A stretch of 33,217 nt of DNA from an uncultured Clostridia bacterium (GTDB lineage: Bacteria; Bacillota; Clostridia; Christensenellales; Borkfalkiaceae), in the NCBI GenBank assembly GCA_947624215.1, contig CANQJJ010000019.1, forward strand, positions 1-33,217, in the 5' to 3' direction. Under the pieces are notes generated by a model. The model was not told where the DNA came from and made no database searches. It saw only the letters and a program-made list of their open reading frames with translations. Shown in pieces: positions 1 to 7,833 of the stretch; within the stretch, counting starts at the first letter, position 1; each line of letters begins with the position of its first letter. Both the position numbers and the translations under genes were made by a program.

Positions 1-110
1 TAAATTTCTATGCCCTTAGTCTTAAAGGGCTTCTATACGATAGAAATTTACGAAACCTCTTACTTTCTCGGATTCTTAATGTTTGCTTGTGCGGCTGCGA
101 GCCGAGCGAT
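1..110. repeat. Left copy of 110-bp direct repeat (ppdK 3' end plus palindrome)
   Basis: Positions 1-110 match 316-425 at a constant offset of 315 bp. The first 59 bases (non-coding) are identical; the five mismatches all fall at 65-91, inside the ppdK-derived codons. The repeat starts at the window edge, so it may extend further left. It contains a nested palindrome: 11-bp arms TAAATTTCTAT (1-11) and ATAGAAATTTA (40-50) around a 6-bp stem GCCCTT/AAGGGC (12-17, 25-30). Confidence 0.95.
60..110 (-). pseudogene. Remnant of the 3' end of a second ppdK copy
   Basis: Read on the minus strand, this stretch encodes the last 16 residues of pyruvate phosphate dikinase, IARLAAAQANIKNPRK, followed by TAA, exactly as at the end of the intact gene. 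Compared with the intact copy it differs at five bases in four codons (CAG/CAA, GCG/GCA, CCT/CCG, CGC/AGA), all synonymous. Homology stops abruptly at position 110; the 205 bases between here and the intact gene's tail do not resemble ppdK. It cannot make a product by itself. Two origins are possible: the displaced 3' end left by integration of an element into ppdK, or the leftover of a deleted tandem duplicate. Confidence 0.8.
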
Positions 111-315
111 GTCCTCCCTCATAGAGGTGTTTCGGACATGGTACCCGCCTGTTCGTTCGGTCGGTCCGCTCGGCGCTTGCCGCAACTATAAATCACTGCG
201 AATAACCAAAATCACACTTTTGGTTTTCGCACCCAATTTGCGCGTTAAGCGCTTCTTGTCCGATGGAACATTTAATCGGGACAAGTACTTCAAGCGCAAA
301 CGCACATTCGGCTCG
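111..315. other. Non-coding spacer between the two ppdK tails
   Basis: I see no credible gene here: the one plus-strand reading frame has no ribosome binding site and crosses the repeat. It contains the phrase TTCGGACATGGTACCC (131-146), which recurs at about 3719 and 8010, and an imperfect stem-loop at about 246-295 (arms CTTGTCCGAT and ATCGGGACAAG, with outer GCGCTT/AAGCGC). If the flanking repeats are attachment-site-like, this is what remains of the insert. Confidence 0.6.
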
Positions 316-366
316 TAAATTTCTATGCCCTTAGTCTTAAAGGGCTTCTATACGATAGAAATTTAC
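316..366 (-). terminator. Nested palindrome downstream of ppdK, possible terminator
   Basis: Lies just after the ppdK stop codon (375-377). It has 11-bp arms TAAATTTCTAT/ATAGAAATTTA enclosing an inner stem GCCCTT/AAGGGC, identical to the copy at 1-50. There is no uninterrupted T-tract after the stem, so intrinsic termination is uncertain; it could be a transcript-protecting hairpin or a recombination site. Confidence 0.45.
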
Positions 367-425
367 GAAACCTCTTACTTGCGAGGATTCTTAATGTTCG
401 CCTGTGCGGCTGCGAGCCGAGCGAT
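316..425. repeat. Right copy of 110-bp direct repeat
   Basis: Partner of 1-110. This copy includes the functional 3' end of ppdK (375-425) and its downstream palindrome (316-366). Confidence 0.95.
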
Positions 426-3020
426 CGGGACGCGGAACGGCGAGCAGGAGACGTAGCTCAGGCCGATGTTGTGGCAGAACTCGATCGACGAAGGATCCCC
501 GCCGTGTTCGCCGCAAATGCCCGTGTGCAGCTTCTTGTTCGACTTCTTGCCCTTTTTCACTGCCATCTCCATGAGCTGGCCGACGCCCGTCGTGTCCAAA
601 CGCGCAAACGGATCGCTCTCATAGATCTTGTTCGCATAGTAGGCGGGAAGGAACTTGCCCGCGTCGTCGCGCGAGAACCCGAAGGTCATCTGCGTGAGGT
701 CGTTGGTGCCGAAGCAGAAGAAGTCTGCCTCCTTCGCAATGGCGTCCGCCGTGAGTGCCGCACGCGGGATCTCGATCATGGTACCCACTTCGTACTTGAT
801 CTTCTTGTGCTTGCTCTTGATGACCTCTTCGGCCGTCTTGACGACGATGTCCTTGACGAACTTGTATTCCTTGACTTCGCCCGTGAGCGGGATCATGATC
901 TCGGGGACCACCTTCCAATCTCTGTGGCGCTTGGCAACGGCGATGGCCGCCTTCATCACGGCCTTGGTCTGCATCACGGCGATCTCGGGATAGGTGACGC
1001 ACAGACGGCAGCCGCGGTGGCCCATCATCGGGTTGAATTCATGCAGGTCGGCAATGATCTGCTTGATCTGGGCGACCGTCTTCTTCTGCGCCTTGGCGAG
1101 GGCGGCGATGTCGGCCTCCTCGGTGGGCACGAACTCGTGGAGCGGGGGATCGAGGAAACGGATGGTGACGGGCTGGCCGCCGAGTGCCTCGAAGAGACCC
1201 TCGAAGTCTGCCTGCTGCATGGGCTCGATCTTGGCAAGTGCCTTCTCGCGCTCCTCCACGGTGTCGGCACAGATCATCTCGCGGAAGGCGCCGATCCTCG
1301 CGGGGTCGAAGAACATGTGCTCGGTACGGCAGAGGCCAATGCCCTGTGCACCGAAAGCCGCCGCCTGCTTGGCGTCCTTGGGCGTATCCGCGTTGGTGCG
1401 CACGCCGAGAGCCTTGTATTTATCGGCAAGCTCCATGATGCGGCCGAAGTAACCCGAATTGGGATCTGCGGGCACGGTGGGGATGAGGCAATCGTAGATG
1501 GTGCCGGTCGAGCCGTCGAGGGAGAGCACGTCGCCCTCGTGATAGGTCTTGCCCTTGAGGGTGAAGCACTTGTTCTCTTCGTCCATCTTGATGTCGCCGC
1601 AACCGGAGACGCAGCACGTACCCATGCCGCGGGCAACGACTGCCGCGTGGGAGGTCTGGCCGCCGCGGACGGTGAGGATGCCCTGCGCGAACTTCATGCC
1701 CTCGATGTCTTCGGGAGAGGTCTCGAGACGGACAAGAACGACCTTCTTACCTGCTTTGCCCTCTTTGACGGCGTCCTCTGCCGTGAAGACGATGGTGCCT
1801 GCGGCGGCGCCGGGGGAAGCCGCGATGCCCTTGCCGACGACGTTGTTCTTATCCGCCTGTTTGAGGGCGTTGGGATCGAACTGCGGGTGCAGGAGCATGT
1901 CGAGCGACTTGGCGTCGATCTGCATGAGGGCTTCCTGCTCGGTGATCATGCCCTCGTCGATGAGGTCGCACGCGATCTTGATGGCCGCGGCAGCCGTGCG
2001 CTTGCCGTTACGGGTCTGGAGCATGTAGAGTTTCTCGTTCTCGACGGTGAACTCCATGTCCTGCATGTCGTGGTAGTGGTTCTCAAGGATGTTGCAGACC
2101 TCTTGGAACTGCTCATAGACCTTGGGGAAGACGCGGGCCATCTCGGCGATGGGCATGGGGGTGCGGACGCCTGCGACGACGTCTTCGCCCTGTGCATTGG
2201 TGAGGAATTCGCCCATGAGGCCCTTCTCACCGGTGGCGGGATTGCGCGTGAACGCGACGCCCGTGCCGCAGTTGTCGCCCATGTTGCCGAAGGCCATCAT
2301 CTGCACGTTGACGGCAGTGCCCCAGCTGTAAGGGATGTCGTGGTCCATGCGGTAGACGTTGGCGCGGGGGTTGTCCCACGAACGGAAGACGGCCTTGATG
2401 GCCTCGAAGAGCTGTTCCTTGGGATCGGAGGGGAAGTCCTTGCCGATCTTTTCCTTATATTCTGCCTTGAACTGGTTGGCGAGCGTTCTGAGGTCGTTCG
2501 CGTCCAGTTCGACGTCTTGCTTGACGCCCTTCTGCTCCTTCATCTTGTCGATGAGGGCCTCGAAGTATTTTTTGCCGACTTCCATGACGACGTCGGAGAA
2601 CATCTGGATGAAGCGGCGGTAGCAGTCCCAAGCCCAGCGGGGGTTATTGGACTTTTTGGCGATGACCTCGACAACTTCTTCGTTGAGACCGAGGTTGAGG
2701 ATGGTGTCCATCATGCCGGGCATGGAAGCGCGGGCGCCGGAGCGGACGGAGACGAGAAGGGGATTCTCTTTGTCGCCGAACTTTTTGCCGGTGATGTGTT
2801 CCATCTTGTCGATGTATTCCATGATTTCGGCGCGGATCTCATCGTTGATCTGGCGGCCGTCTTCATAATACTGCGTGCAGGCCTCGGTGGAGATGGTGAA
2901 GCCCTGCGGGACGGGAAGACCGATGTTGGTCATCTCCGCGAGGTTCGCGCCCTTGCCGCCAAGGAGCTCACGCATGTTGGCGTTGCCTTCGGTGAAAAGG
3001 TAACAATACTTTTTTGCCAT
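375..3020 (-). CDS. ppdK: Pyruvate, phosphate dikinase
   Basis: Interconverts pyruvate, ATP and Pi with PEP, AMP and PPi in the cytoplasm; in anaerobes it often works in the glycolytic direction. The protein is 881 residues, about the usual family length (around 874). In order it shows the N-terminal ATP-grasp nucleotide domain (opening KYCYLFTEG, with LGGKGANLAEM), the swivelling phosphohistidine domain with GGQTSHAAVVARG (His458), and the C-terminal PEP/pyruvate barrel with GIGLCRTEHMFF and TGICGEHGGDP (Cys836). The start is the ATG at 3020 because AGGAGG (3030-3035) lies 9 bases upstream and the translation begins MAKKYCYL, as in homologues; an upstream in-frame start at 3092 would fall in the promoter. 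Monocistronic, with its own promoter. Its last 16 codons are duplicated at 60-110. Confidence 0.98.
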   Translation of the reverse strand: MAKKYCYLFTEGNANMRELLGGKGANLAEMTNIGLPVPQGFTISTEACTQYYEDGRQINDEIRAEIMEYIDKMEHITGKKFGDKENPLLVSVRSGARASMPGMMDTILNLGLNEEVVEVIAKKSNNPRWAWDCYRRFIQMFSDVVMEVGKKYFEALIDKMKEQKGVKQDVELDANDLRTLANQFKAEYKEKIGKDFPSDPKEQLFEAIKAVFRSWDNPRANVYRMDHDIPYSWGTAVNVQMMAFGNMGDNCGTGVAFTRNPATGEKGLMGEFLTNAQGEDVVAGVRTPMPIAEMARVFPKVYEQFQEVCNILENHYHDMQDMEFTVENEKLYMLQTRNGKRTAAAAIKIACDLIDEGMITEQEALMQIDAKSLDMLLHPQFDPNALKQADKNNVVGKGIAASPGAAAGTIVFTAEDAVKEGKAGKKVVLVRLETSPEDIEGMKFAQGILTVRGGQTSHAAVVARGMGTCCVSGCGDIKMDEENKCFTLKGKTYHEGDVLSLDGSTGTIYDCLIPTVPADPNSGYFGRIMELADKYKALGVRTNADTPKDAKQAAAFGAQGIGLCRTEHMFFDPARIGAFREMICADTVEEREKALAKIEPMQQADFEGLFEALGGQPVTIRFLDPPLHEFVPTEEADIAALAKAQKKTVAQIKQIIADLHEFNPMMGHRGCRLCVTYPEIAVMQTKAVMKAAIAVAKRHRDWKVVPEIMIPLTGEVKEYKFVKDIVVKTAEEVIKSKHKKIKYEVGTMIEIPRAALTADAIAKEADFFCFGTNDLTQMTFGFSRDDAGKFLPAYYANKIYESDPFARLDTTGVGQLMEMAVKKGKKSNKKLHTGICGEHGGDPSSIEFCHNIGLSYVSCSPFRVPIARLAAAQANIKNPRK

Positions 3021-3063
3021 TTGGAAATTCCTCCTGATTTTTTTACGAACTTTACCAAAAGTG

Positions 3064-3092
3064 ATTATACACCATTCGGAGAGAAAAAACAA
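3064..3092 (-). promoter_or_regulatory. ppdK promoter
   Basis: On the minus strand a -35 TTGTTT (3087-3092) and a perfect -10 TATAAT (3064-3069) are separated by 17 bases. Transcription would start near 3057, giving a leader of about 36 bases that includes the AGGAGG at 3030-3035. Confidence 0.75.
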
Positions 3093-3264
3093 GCCTTTCA
3101 GGGCAAATATTTGACAAATCGGAAAGATTTTTCGCCCTTGGGGGAGGGAAGCGGGACGTTGCGGTAAGCGAATAACGACTTGATGCGAACAAGCGCTCTA
3201 ATACGTCATGCTGAGCCATGTCGAAGGGTCACCGCATTTTCGTTGTGGTAAGCGCAAAAACCTT

Positions 3265-3370
3265 CTTGCTGTCCCTGTAAGGGAAAGTGGCGCACTGCCC
3301 TTGTGCGCCGAAAGGGTTTCTCCTCCTCATCCGCCCCTTACGGGGCACCTTCCCCAAAAGGGAAGGCAAG
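3265..3370 (-). repeat. Intergenic repeat family A, copy 1
   Basis: About 106 bp, beginning CTTGCTGTCCCTGTAAGGG and ending CCCCAAAAGGGAAGGCAAG. It is composed of consecutive small inverted repeats (CCCTGTAAGGG, GGCGCAC..GTGCGCC, CCCCTTACGGGG, CTTCCC..GGGAAG), so the RNA would fold into a chain of hairpins. Other copies: 3770-3871, 11249-11352 (opposite orientation), partial 7779-7822. Confidence 0.9.
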
Positions 3371-3378
3371 AAAACCCC

Positions 3379-3444
3379 TACTTCGCGCGGGGCGCTCGTG
3401 TCGACCTTAGTAGCGCAATCAGAAACCTCGGTCGGTCAGTCCCG
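3379..3444 (-). repeat. Intergenic repeat family D, copy 1
   Basis: Carries CTTCGCGCGGGGCGCTCGTG and AGTAGCGCAATCAGAAACCT. A similar copy in the same orientation is at 4108-4165, and an inverted copy is at about 16360-16430. Confidence 0.75.
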
Positions 3445-3540
3445 CAAAGGGCCGCGGGCCGGCTCCCTTTACAGGGGCGCCAAGGGTTCGCTCATACGAA
3501 GTCCGTGGTATGATAGTAGCGAGTGTATCCCCTCAAACGA

Positions 3541-3697
3541 AGTCCGATGAAAAGCTCCTCCTTGGGGAGGAGCTGTCGCGCGTGAGCGTGACTGAGGTGG
3601 GGAATACAACTGTTCCTTCCGCTTTTTTATAAGTCCGTTATAAGGCCAATCGATCATAGTCCCCACCCTCATGATCCCCCTCCCCAAGGAGGGGGTA
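3541..3697 (+). repeat. Foldback repeat family B, copy 1
   Basis: About 157 bp, nearly identical to 7834-7989. Its two ends are imperfect inverted repeats (CTCCTTGGGGAGG and GAGGTGGGGA on the left; TCCCCACC and CCTCCCCAAGGAG on the right) around a central AT-richer spacer, so the unit can fold on itself. No coding capacity. Confidence 0.85.
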
Positions 3698-3769
3698 TCG
3701 CACATACGAGCCCTCGTCGCGGACATGGTACCCTCAAACAAAGTCCGCGTGGTGGTAAGCGACGCCCTT

Positions 3770-3871
3770 CTTGCTGTCCCTGTAAGGGAAAGTGGCGCAC
3801 TGCCCTTGTGCGCCGAAAGGGTTTCCTCCTCATCCGCCCCTACGGGCACCTTCCCCAGAAGGGAAGGCGAG
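3770..3871 (-). repeat. Intergenic repeat family A, copy 2
   Basis: Same unit and orientation as 3265-3370, with a few changes (for example TCCTCCTCATC near the middle and CCCAGAAGGGAAGGCGAG at the end). It is followed by CTTACAGGGGCGCCAAGGG, also seen after copy 1 at about 3467. Confidence 0.88.
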
Positions 3872-4107
3872 AAACCCCTCACCGCCGAAAGGGCATCGGC
3901 GGAGCTCCCCTTACAGGGGCGCCAAGGGTTCGCTCTGCCTTGGCTTGGTCGCGCATGTCATACCGAACGCGGCGCCCTTGCCGCGTGAGTGTATCCCCTC
4001 ATACGAAGTCCGTCTGCTGGATAAACAGACCATGTGTTCTATTACGTCACCCTGAACGTAGTCGAAGGGTCACCGCAGTTTTATAATGATGTGATGTTTC
4101 GACTAAC

Positions 4108-4330
4108 GCTACTTCGCGCGGGGCGCTCGTGTCGATTTTGGTAGCACAATCAGAAACCTCAATCGGTCAACATGACGTTATTAGAACACTTGCTCGTTCA
4201 CACGATACTTGGGCGTTGCAAGATTCCTTCGCGGATGAGCAGTTCGTTGAAACTCATGCCAATGCGGCTCAGAATGACGCTCTAATTTGGCTTGGTTGTC
4301 TTAGTCGGGCAGAATGACGCTCGGGATGGG
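4108..4330 (-). repeat. Repeat families D and E, inverted partner of 16345-16540
   Basis: Contains the family D phrase CGGGGCGCTCGTGTCGA (about 4118), then CAAGATTCCTTCGCGGATGA (about 4219) and GGCTCAGAATGACGC (about 4266). The same phrases occur in reverse complement at 16345-16540, so the two intergenic regions share a mosaic unit of about 200 bp in opposite orientation. Confidence 0.7.
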
Positions 4331-4414
4331 CTCGTTCGGCCTCGGTCGGTCAGAAGCGCGCGGGTATCGCTATAATTGGCCCCATGCATTGTGGCTTTTC
4401 CGTCGTTGCGGCAC

Positions 4415-4448
4415 AAAAAAAATCCCGCCGCGCGGGTGCACAGGCGGG
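4415..4448 (-). terminator. Rho-independent terminator of the membrane protein gene
   Basis: On the minus strand CCCGCC (4443-4448) pairs with GGCGGG (4424-4429), followed by an eight-base T run (4415-4422). It begins about 11 bases after the stop codon of the gene at 4459. Confidence 0.8.
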
Positions 4449-4458
4449 CAAAAAACGG

Positions 4459-4992
4459 TCACTTTTTTTGTAGCGTGAGCATGTACTCCACGAGCAGTTC
4501 CGTTGCCGCGTGAAGCTCTTCCTCAGACATGGGTGGGTCCGCGAAGGTGTTGAGCGTCTTCAAGAAGTACTTTCGCATCTCCTCTTCCCCGAGCTCCTTC
4601 GCGCCCTCATAGAGCGCCTTGGCAGCCTCCTCCCGCCGCGCCTCGGGCACAAATTCCATGAGAGGCAGGAGAGGATTTGCCTTGAATTTCCCGCGGAAAA
4701 ATTGCTCGTAGACGACGTAGTAGAGCGTGGCCGCACATCCGCAGCCAAACCCTCCCTCCAGCGTTTGGAGTATCTCCCCGAGAATGGGCGCAAAGCTTGC
4801 CGTCACCGCCATGCGATACACGGCGTAGATGGCCAGCCCCAGCCCAAAGGGCAAAAAAATGAAGACTTTCTTTTGGCAAGTCTTCATGACCGTTTTTTTC
4901 AGGAGCGACGTTGCGAGCATCACCCCGAGAGCGATGAGGAGCACGTCTGCCCTGTAAAGGCGGAACGCGCTCACGAGTTGAACGAACGACAT
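4459..4992 (-). CDS. Small integral membrane protein, unknown function
   Basis: I do not recognise this 177-residue protein. The N-terminal half holds two or three probable membrane segments (around VLLIALGVMLATSLL, VFIFLPFGLGLAIYAVY and a Gly/Cys-rich stretch GGFGCGCAATLYYVVY). The C-terminal half is soluble, charged and helical (EARREEAAKALYEG, SEEELHAATELLVEYML). The start is the ATG at 4992 because GAGGTGG sits six bases upstream; an alternative ATG at 5004 overlaps that ribosome binding site. It is monocistronic, with an extended -10 promoter and a clear terminator, so it is very likely a real expressed gene. It faces away from the uvrA-like gene and shares no obvious pathway with its neighbours. 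Confidence 0.85.
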   Translation of the reverse strand: MSFVQLVSAFRLYRADVLLIALGVMLATSLLKKTVMKTCQKKVFIFLPFGLGLAIYAVYRMAVTASFAPILGEILQTLEGGFGCGCAATLYYVVYEQFFRGKFKANPLLPLMEFVPEARREEAAKALYEGAKELGEEEMRKYFLKTLNTFADPPMSEEELHAATELLVEYMLTLQKK

Positions 4993-5023
4993 AAGCCACC
5001 TCATTCATACCCGCCGCAATTCT

Positions 5024-5032
5024 ATTATACCA
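5024..5032 (-). promoter_or_regulatory. Extended -10 promoter of the membrane protein gene
   Basis: The minus strand reads TGGTATAAT: a perfect -10 (5024-5029) preceded by the extended TGn motif. No good -35 is present. The palindrome CCCTCCCGGAGGG (5041-5053) lies where a -35 would be and could be an operator. Confidence 0.65.
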
Positions 5033-5136
5033 CACTTTTTCCCTCCCGGAGGGCTTATCTGACACCTAACATATTGAAAAAGCAAAAATTTTTTTGAGGT
5101 TACGGGAAACGTACGCGCAATTGCCCCGCGGAAAAG

Positions 5137-5165
5137 TTGACGTCCGCTTTCGGACATGGTATAAT
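5137..5165 (+). promoter_or_regulatory. Promoter of the uvrA-like gene with spacer palindrome
   Basis: TTGACG (5137-5142), 17 bases, TATAAT (5160-5165): a near-consensus sigmaA promoter. The spacer carries a perfect inverted repeat GTCCG-CTTT-CGGAC (5142-5155), a possible operator. The spacer's TTTCGGACATGGTA also matches phrases in the intergenic repeats at about 130, 3719 and 8008. Confidence 0.8.
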
Positions 5166-5242
5166 GCTTTTATGCGGCCGCCCGTAATTTTGGGGCGGAG
5201 CAAGCCTTGCGGGGCAACAAAACGATGGGGGAACGCATAGCC

Positions 5243-7756
5243 ATGAACAGATCACCCGAAAGCATACGGATCCGCGGCGGCAGGGTCCACAATCTGAAAA
5301 ATATCGACGTCGACATCCCTCTTCACGAGATCGTCGCGATCGCGGGCGTTTCGGGCTCGGGGAAGTCCTCCCTCGCGCTCGGCATCCTCTATGCGGAGGG
5401 TTCGCGCAGGTACCTCGAATCGCTCTCGACCTACACGCGCAGGCGTATGACGCAGGCGGAAAAGGCGCAGGTGGACGAGGTTTTGTATGTCCCCGCGGCT
5501 CTCGCGCTCCGCCAGCGGCCGTCCGTCCCCGGCATCCGCAGTACGTTCGGCACGGGCACCGAGCTTTTGAACAGTCTCAGGCTGATGTTCTCCCGCCTTG
5601 CCTCGCACCGCTGTCCGAACGGGCACTATGTCGCGCCCTCCTTGAATGTTGCGGCGGGTTTGGAGCTCGTCTGTCCCGTCTGCGGGGAACACTTCTTCGC
5701 GCCGGGTGCAGAGGAGCTGGCCTTCAACAGCCAAGGCGCGTGCAAGCGCTGTGACGGGACGGGCGTCGTCCGCATCGTAGACGAATCCACCCTCGTGCCC
5801 GACGAGACTCTCTCCATCGACGAGGGTGCGGTGGCGCCGTGGCAGACGCTCATGTGGTCGCTCATGAAGGACATCGCGCGGGCCATGGGGGTGCGGACGG
5901 ACGTGCCCTTCAAAGACCTCACCGAACGGGAGCGGGACATCGTGTTCCACGGCCCTGCGGTCAAGAAAAATATCATCTACCAGAACAAGACGAGCGGTGC
6001 GATGGGGGACATGGATTTCACCTATTTCAACGCCACTTACACGGTGGAAAACGCCCTCTCCAAGGTCAAAGACGAGAAGGGGATGAAGCGCGTCGAGAAG
6101 TTTTTGCGGACGGACGTCTGCCCGGATTGCGGCGGGACAAGGCTCTCCGAGGCCGCCCGTGCCCCCAAGCTCATGGGGCTCTCCCTCGCCGAAGTGTGCA
6201 CGATGGACCTTGCAGGGCTCGTCGCATGGGTAAAAAAAGTGCCCGCCTCTCTCCCCGCGGAGATGCGCCCCATGGCAGAGAGTATCTGCGCCTCCTTTGA
6301 AGACGTGGCAAGGCGGCTCATGGATTTAGGCCTCTCCTATCTCACATTGGACAGGGCGTCCTCCACGCTTTCCACGGGGGAACGGCAGAGGATGCAGCTC
6401 GCCCGTGCCGTCAGAAACCGCACGACGGGCGTCCTCTACGTCCTCGACGAGCCCTCCATCGGCCTGCATCCCTCAAACCTCGAGGGACTCACGGGCGTCA
6501 TGCACGATCTGATCGCCGACGGCAACTCCGTCGTTCTGGTGGACCATGATACCAACGTCCTGCAAAGCGCGGACTATCTCATCGAGCTGGGGCCGGGGGC
6601 GGGCGCGGGCGGTGGGACGATCGTAGCCGCGGGTCCGCTCGGCAAAGTCATGGAGGACCCTTCCTCCCGCATCGGGAAATTTTTGGCGGGGAAGGAGGGG
6701 GTCGCCGTTCGGGAAAGGGCCTCCGCGGAGGACATGTTTTCCCTTGGAAAGATCACGCTCTCGACGTCGGACATCCACACGGTGCGGCCGCTCGAAGTCA
6801 GTTTCCCCAAGGGGCGGCTGACCGTCGTCACGGGCGTTTCGGGCTCGGGCAAGACGACGCTCGTCCTCGAAAGCCTCATCCCCGCCCTCGAGGCCATGAT
6901 AAAGGGGGAAAAGCTCCCCGCGCACGTCAAGAGCATCTCGGCAGAGGGGATCGGGCAGGTGAAGCTCATCGACTCGGCGCCCATCGGGATCAACGTGCGC
7001 TCCACCGTGGCGACGTATGCCGATATCCACGACGAGCTCCGCAAGGCCTATGCGAGGACGCAGGACGCGAGGGCGCGCAAGCTGAAAGAGGGGGATTTTT
7101 CCTACAATACGGGCAAGTTGCGCTGTCCTACCTGCGACGGCACGGGCACGATCAGCCTCGATGTGCAATTTTTGCCCGACGTGGACATCCCCTGCCCCGA
7201 TTGCGGCGGCTCGCGCTACGGACGGGAGGCAACGCTCGTAAAGCGCGTTTCGGGGCCAGGAAAGGCCTATTCGCTCCCCGAACTCATGGACATGAGCGTC
7301 GACGAAGCCCTCGCGGCCTGTGCGGACATGCCCCCCGTCGCGCGGAAGATCCAAGTATTGCACGACCTCGGGCTGGGCTATCTGACCCTGGGGGAGGAGA
7401 CGCCCTCGCTCTCGGGCGGGGAGGCGCAGCGGCTCAAACTCGCGAGCGAAATGGGGAAGGGGCAGTCGGACGCCGTCTTTGTCTTCGACGAGCCGACCAT
7501 CGGCCTGCATCCGCTCGACGTGAAAGTTTTGCTCTCGGTCTTTGCGCGGCTTTTGGAGAGCGGCGCCACGGTCATCGTCATCGAGCACGACCTCGACGTG
7601 ATGCAAAATGCCGACTACATCGTGGACATGGGCCCGGGCGGCGGCCTGTACGGAGGGCGTATCGTCGCCGCGGGAACGCCGCAGGAGATCTGCGAAAACG
7701 GGGAGAGCGTGACGGGCAAATACCTGAAAGCAGCCATGTCCCGCTCATACAGATAG
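5243..7756 (+). CDS. UvrA-like ABC ATPase, class II (UvrA2 type)
   Basis: Twin-ATPase DNA damage sensor of the UvrA family. From this start it has 837 residues: first Walker A GVSGSGKSS (35-43), signature LSTGERQRMQLA and Walker B VLDEPSIGLHP; second Walker A GVSGSGKTT (531-539), zinc finger CPTCDGTG...CPDCGGSR, signature LSGGEAQRLKLA and Walker B FDEPTIGLHP. Canonical UvrA is about 940 residues; here the stretch after STFGTGTELLNSLRL runs almost straight into Cys-rich CPVCG, so most of the UvrB-binding domain appears to be missing, as in UvrA2. Family knowledge links such proteins to damage tolerance or DNA-intercalator resistance. The start is uncertain: ATG 5243 (GGGGGA upstream), ATG 5225, or TTG 5207 (GGAG six bases upstream). 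Convergent with ku. Confidence 0.92.
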   Translation: MNRSPESIRIRGGRVHNLKNIDVDIPLHEIVAIAGVSGSGKSSLALGILYAEGSRRYLESLSTYTRRRMTQAEKAQVDEVLYVPAALALRQRPSVPGIRSTFGTGTELLNSLRLMFSRLASHRCPNGHYVAPSLNVAAGLELVCPVCGEHFFAPGAEELAFNSQGACKRCDGTGVVRIVDESTLVPDETLSIDEGAVAPWQTLMWSLMKDIARAMGVRTDVPFKDLTERERDIVFHGPAVKKNIIYQNKTSGAMGDMDFTYFNATYTVENALSKVKDEKGMKRVEKFLRTDVCPDCGGTRLSEAARAPKLMGLSLAEVCTMDLAGLVAWVKKVPASLPAEMRPMAESICASFEDVARRLMDLGLSYLTLDRASSTLSTGERQRMQLARAVRNRTTGVLYVLDEPSIGLHPSNLEGLTGVMHDLIADGNSVVLVDHDTNVLQSADYLIELGPGAGAGGGTIVAAGPLGKVMEDPSSRIGKFLAGKEGVAVRERASAEDMFSLGKITLSTSDIHTVRPLEVSFPKGRLTVVTGVSGSGKTTLVLESLIPALEAMIKGEKLPAHVKSISAEGIGQVKLIDSAPIGINVRSTVATYADIHDELRKAYARTQDARARKLKEGDFSYNTGKLRCPTCDGTGTISLDVQFLPDVDIPCPDCGGSRYGREATLVKRVSGPGKAYSLPELMDMSVDEALAACADMPPVARKIQVLHDLGLGYLTLGEETPSLSGGEAQRLKLASEMGKGQSDAVFVFDEPTIGLHPLDVKVLLSVFARLLESGATVIVIEHDLDVMQNADYIVDMGPGGGLYGGRIVAAGTPQEICENGESVTGKYLKAAMSRSYR

Positions 7757-7778
7757 GAACATAGTGGTGTGAGATGCC

Positions 7779-7822
7779 TTGCCTTCCCCCTTGGGGAAGG
7801 TGCCCGCAGGGCGGATGAGGGG
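7779..7822 (+). repeat. Intergenic repeat family A, partial copy
   Basis: CCTTGGGGAAGGTGCCCGCA followed by GGGCGGATGAGG matches the first part of the 11249-11352 copy; the rest of the unit is absent. Confidence 0.75.
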
Positions 7823-7833
7823 AGCATATACGC

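Larger units (their letters stand above)
3093..4414. other. Repeat-rich intergenic mosaic, no gene seen
   Basis: About 1.3 kb without a credible gene. It is made of short repeat families found again at 7760-8100, 10860-11440 and 16300-16640 (listed separately), joined by phrases such as GTCATTCTGAG-like and ACGAAGTCCG. Reading frames in it translate to low-complexity strings such as ALRAPSPKGKAR, known as spurious translations of this repeat type; they lack ribosome binding sites and overlap in several frames. Confidence 0.8.

Noticed and set aside
10-318. 102-codon plus-strand frame at the left edge
   Set aside because: It runs across both repeat copies and antisense to the ppdK tail, with no ribosome binding site; composition is not protein-like.
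471-3167. Long plus-strand open frame (898 codons) opposite ppdK
   Set aside because: It is the antisense of a fully recognisable pyruvate phosphate dikinase, has low-complexity Leu/Asp/Gly/His composition and no ribosome binding site; GC-rich codon use simply leaves the opposite strand free of stops.
3265-3871. Possible CRISPR array from regularly repeated hairpins
   Set aside because: Units are about 105 bp, only two in tandem neighbourhood, with dissimilar spacing and no cas genes.
3208-4317. Several small plus-strand frames in the intergenic mosaic
   Set aside because: They overlap in multiple frames, encode repeat-derived peptides and lack ribosome binding sites.
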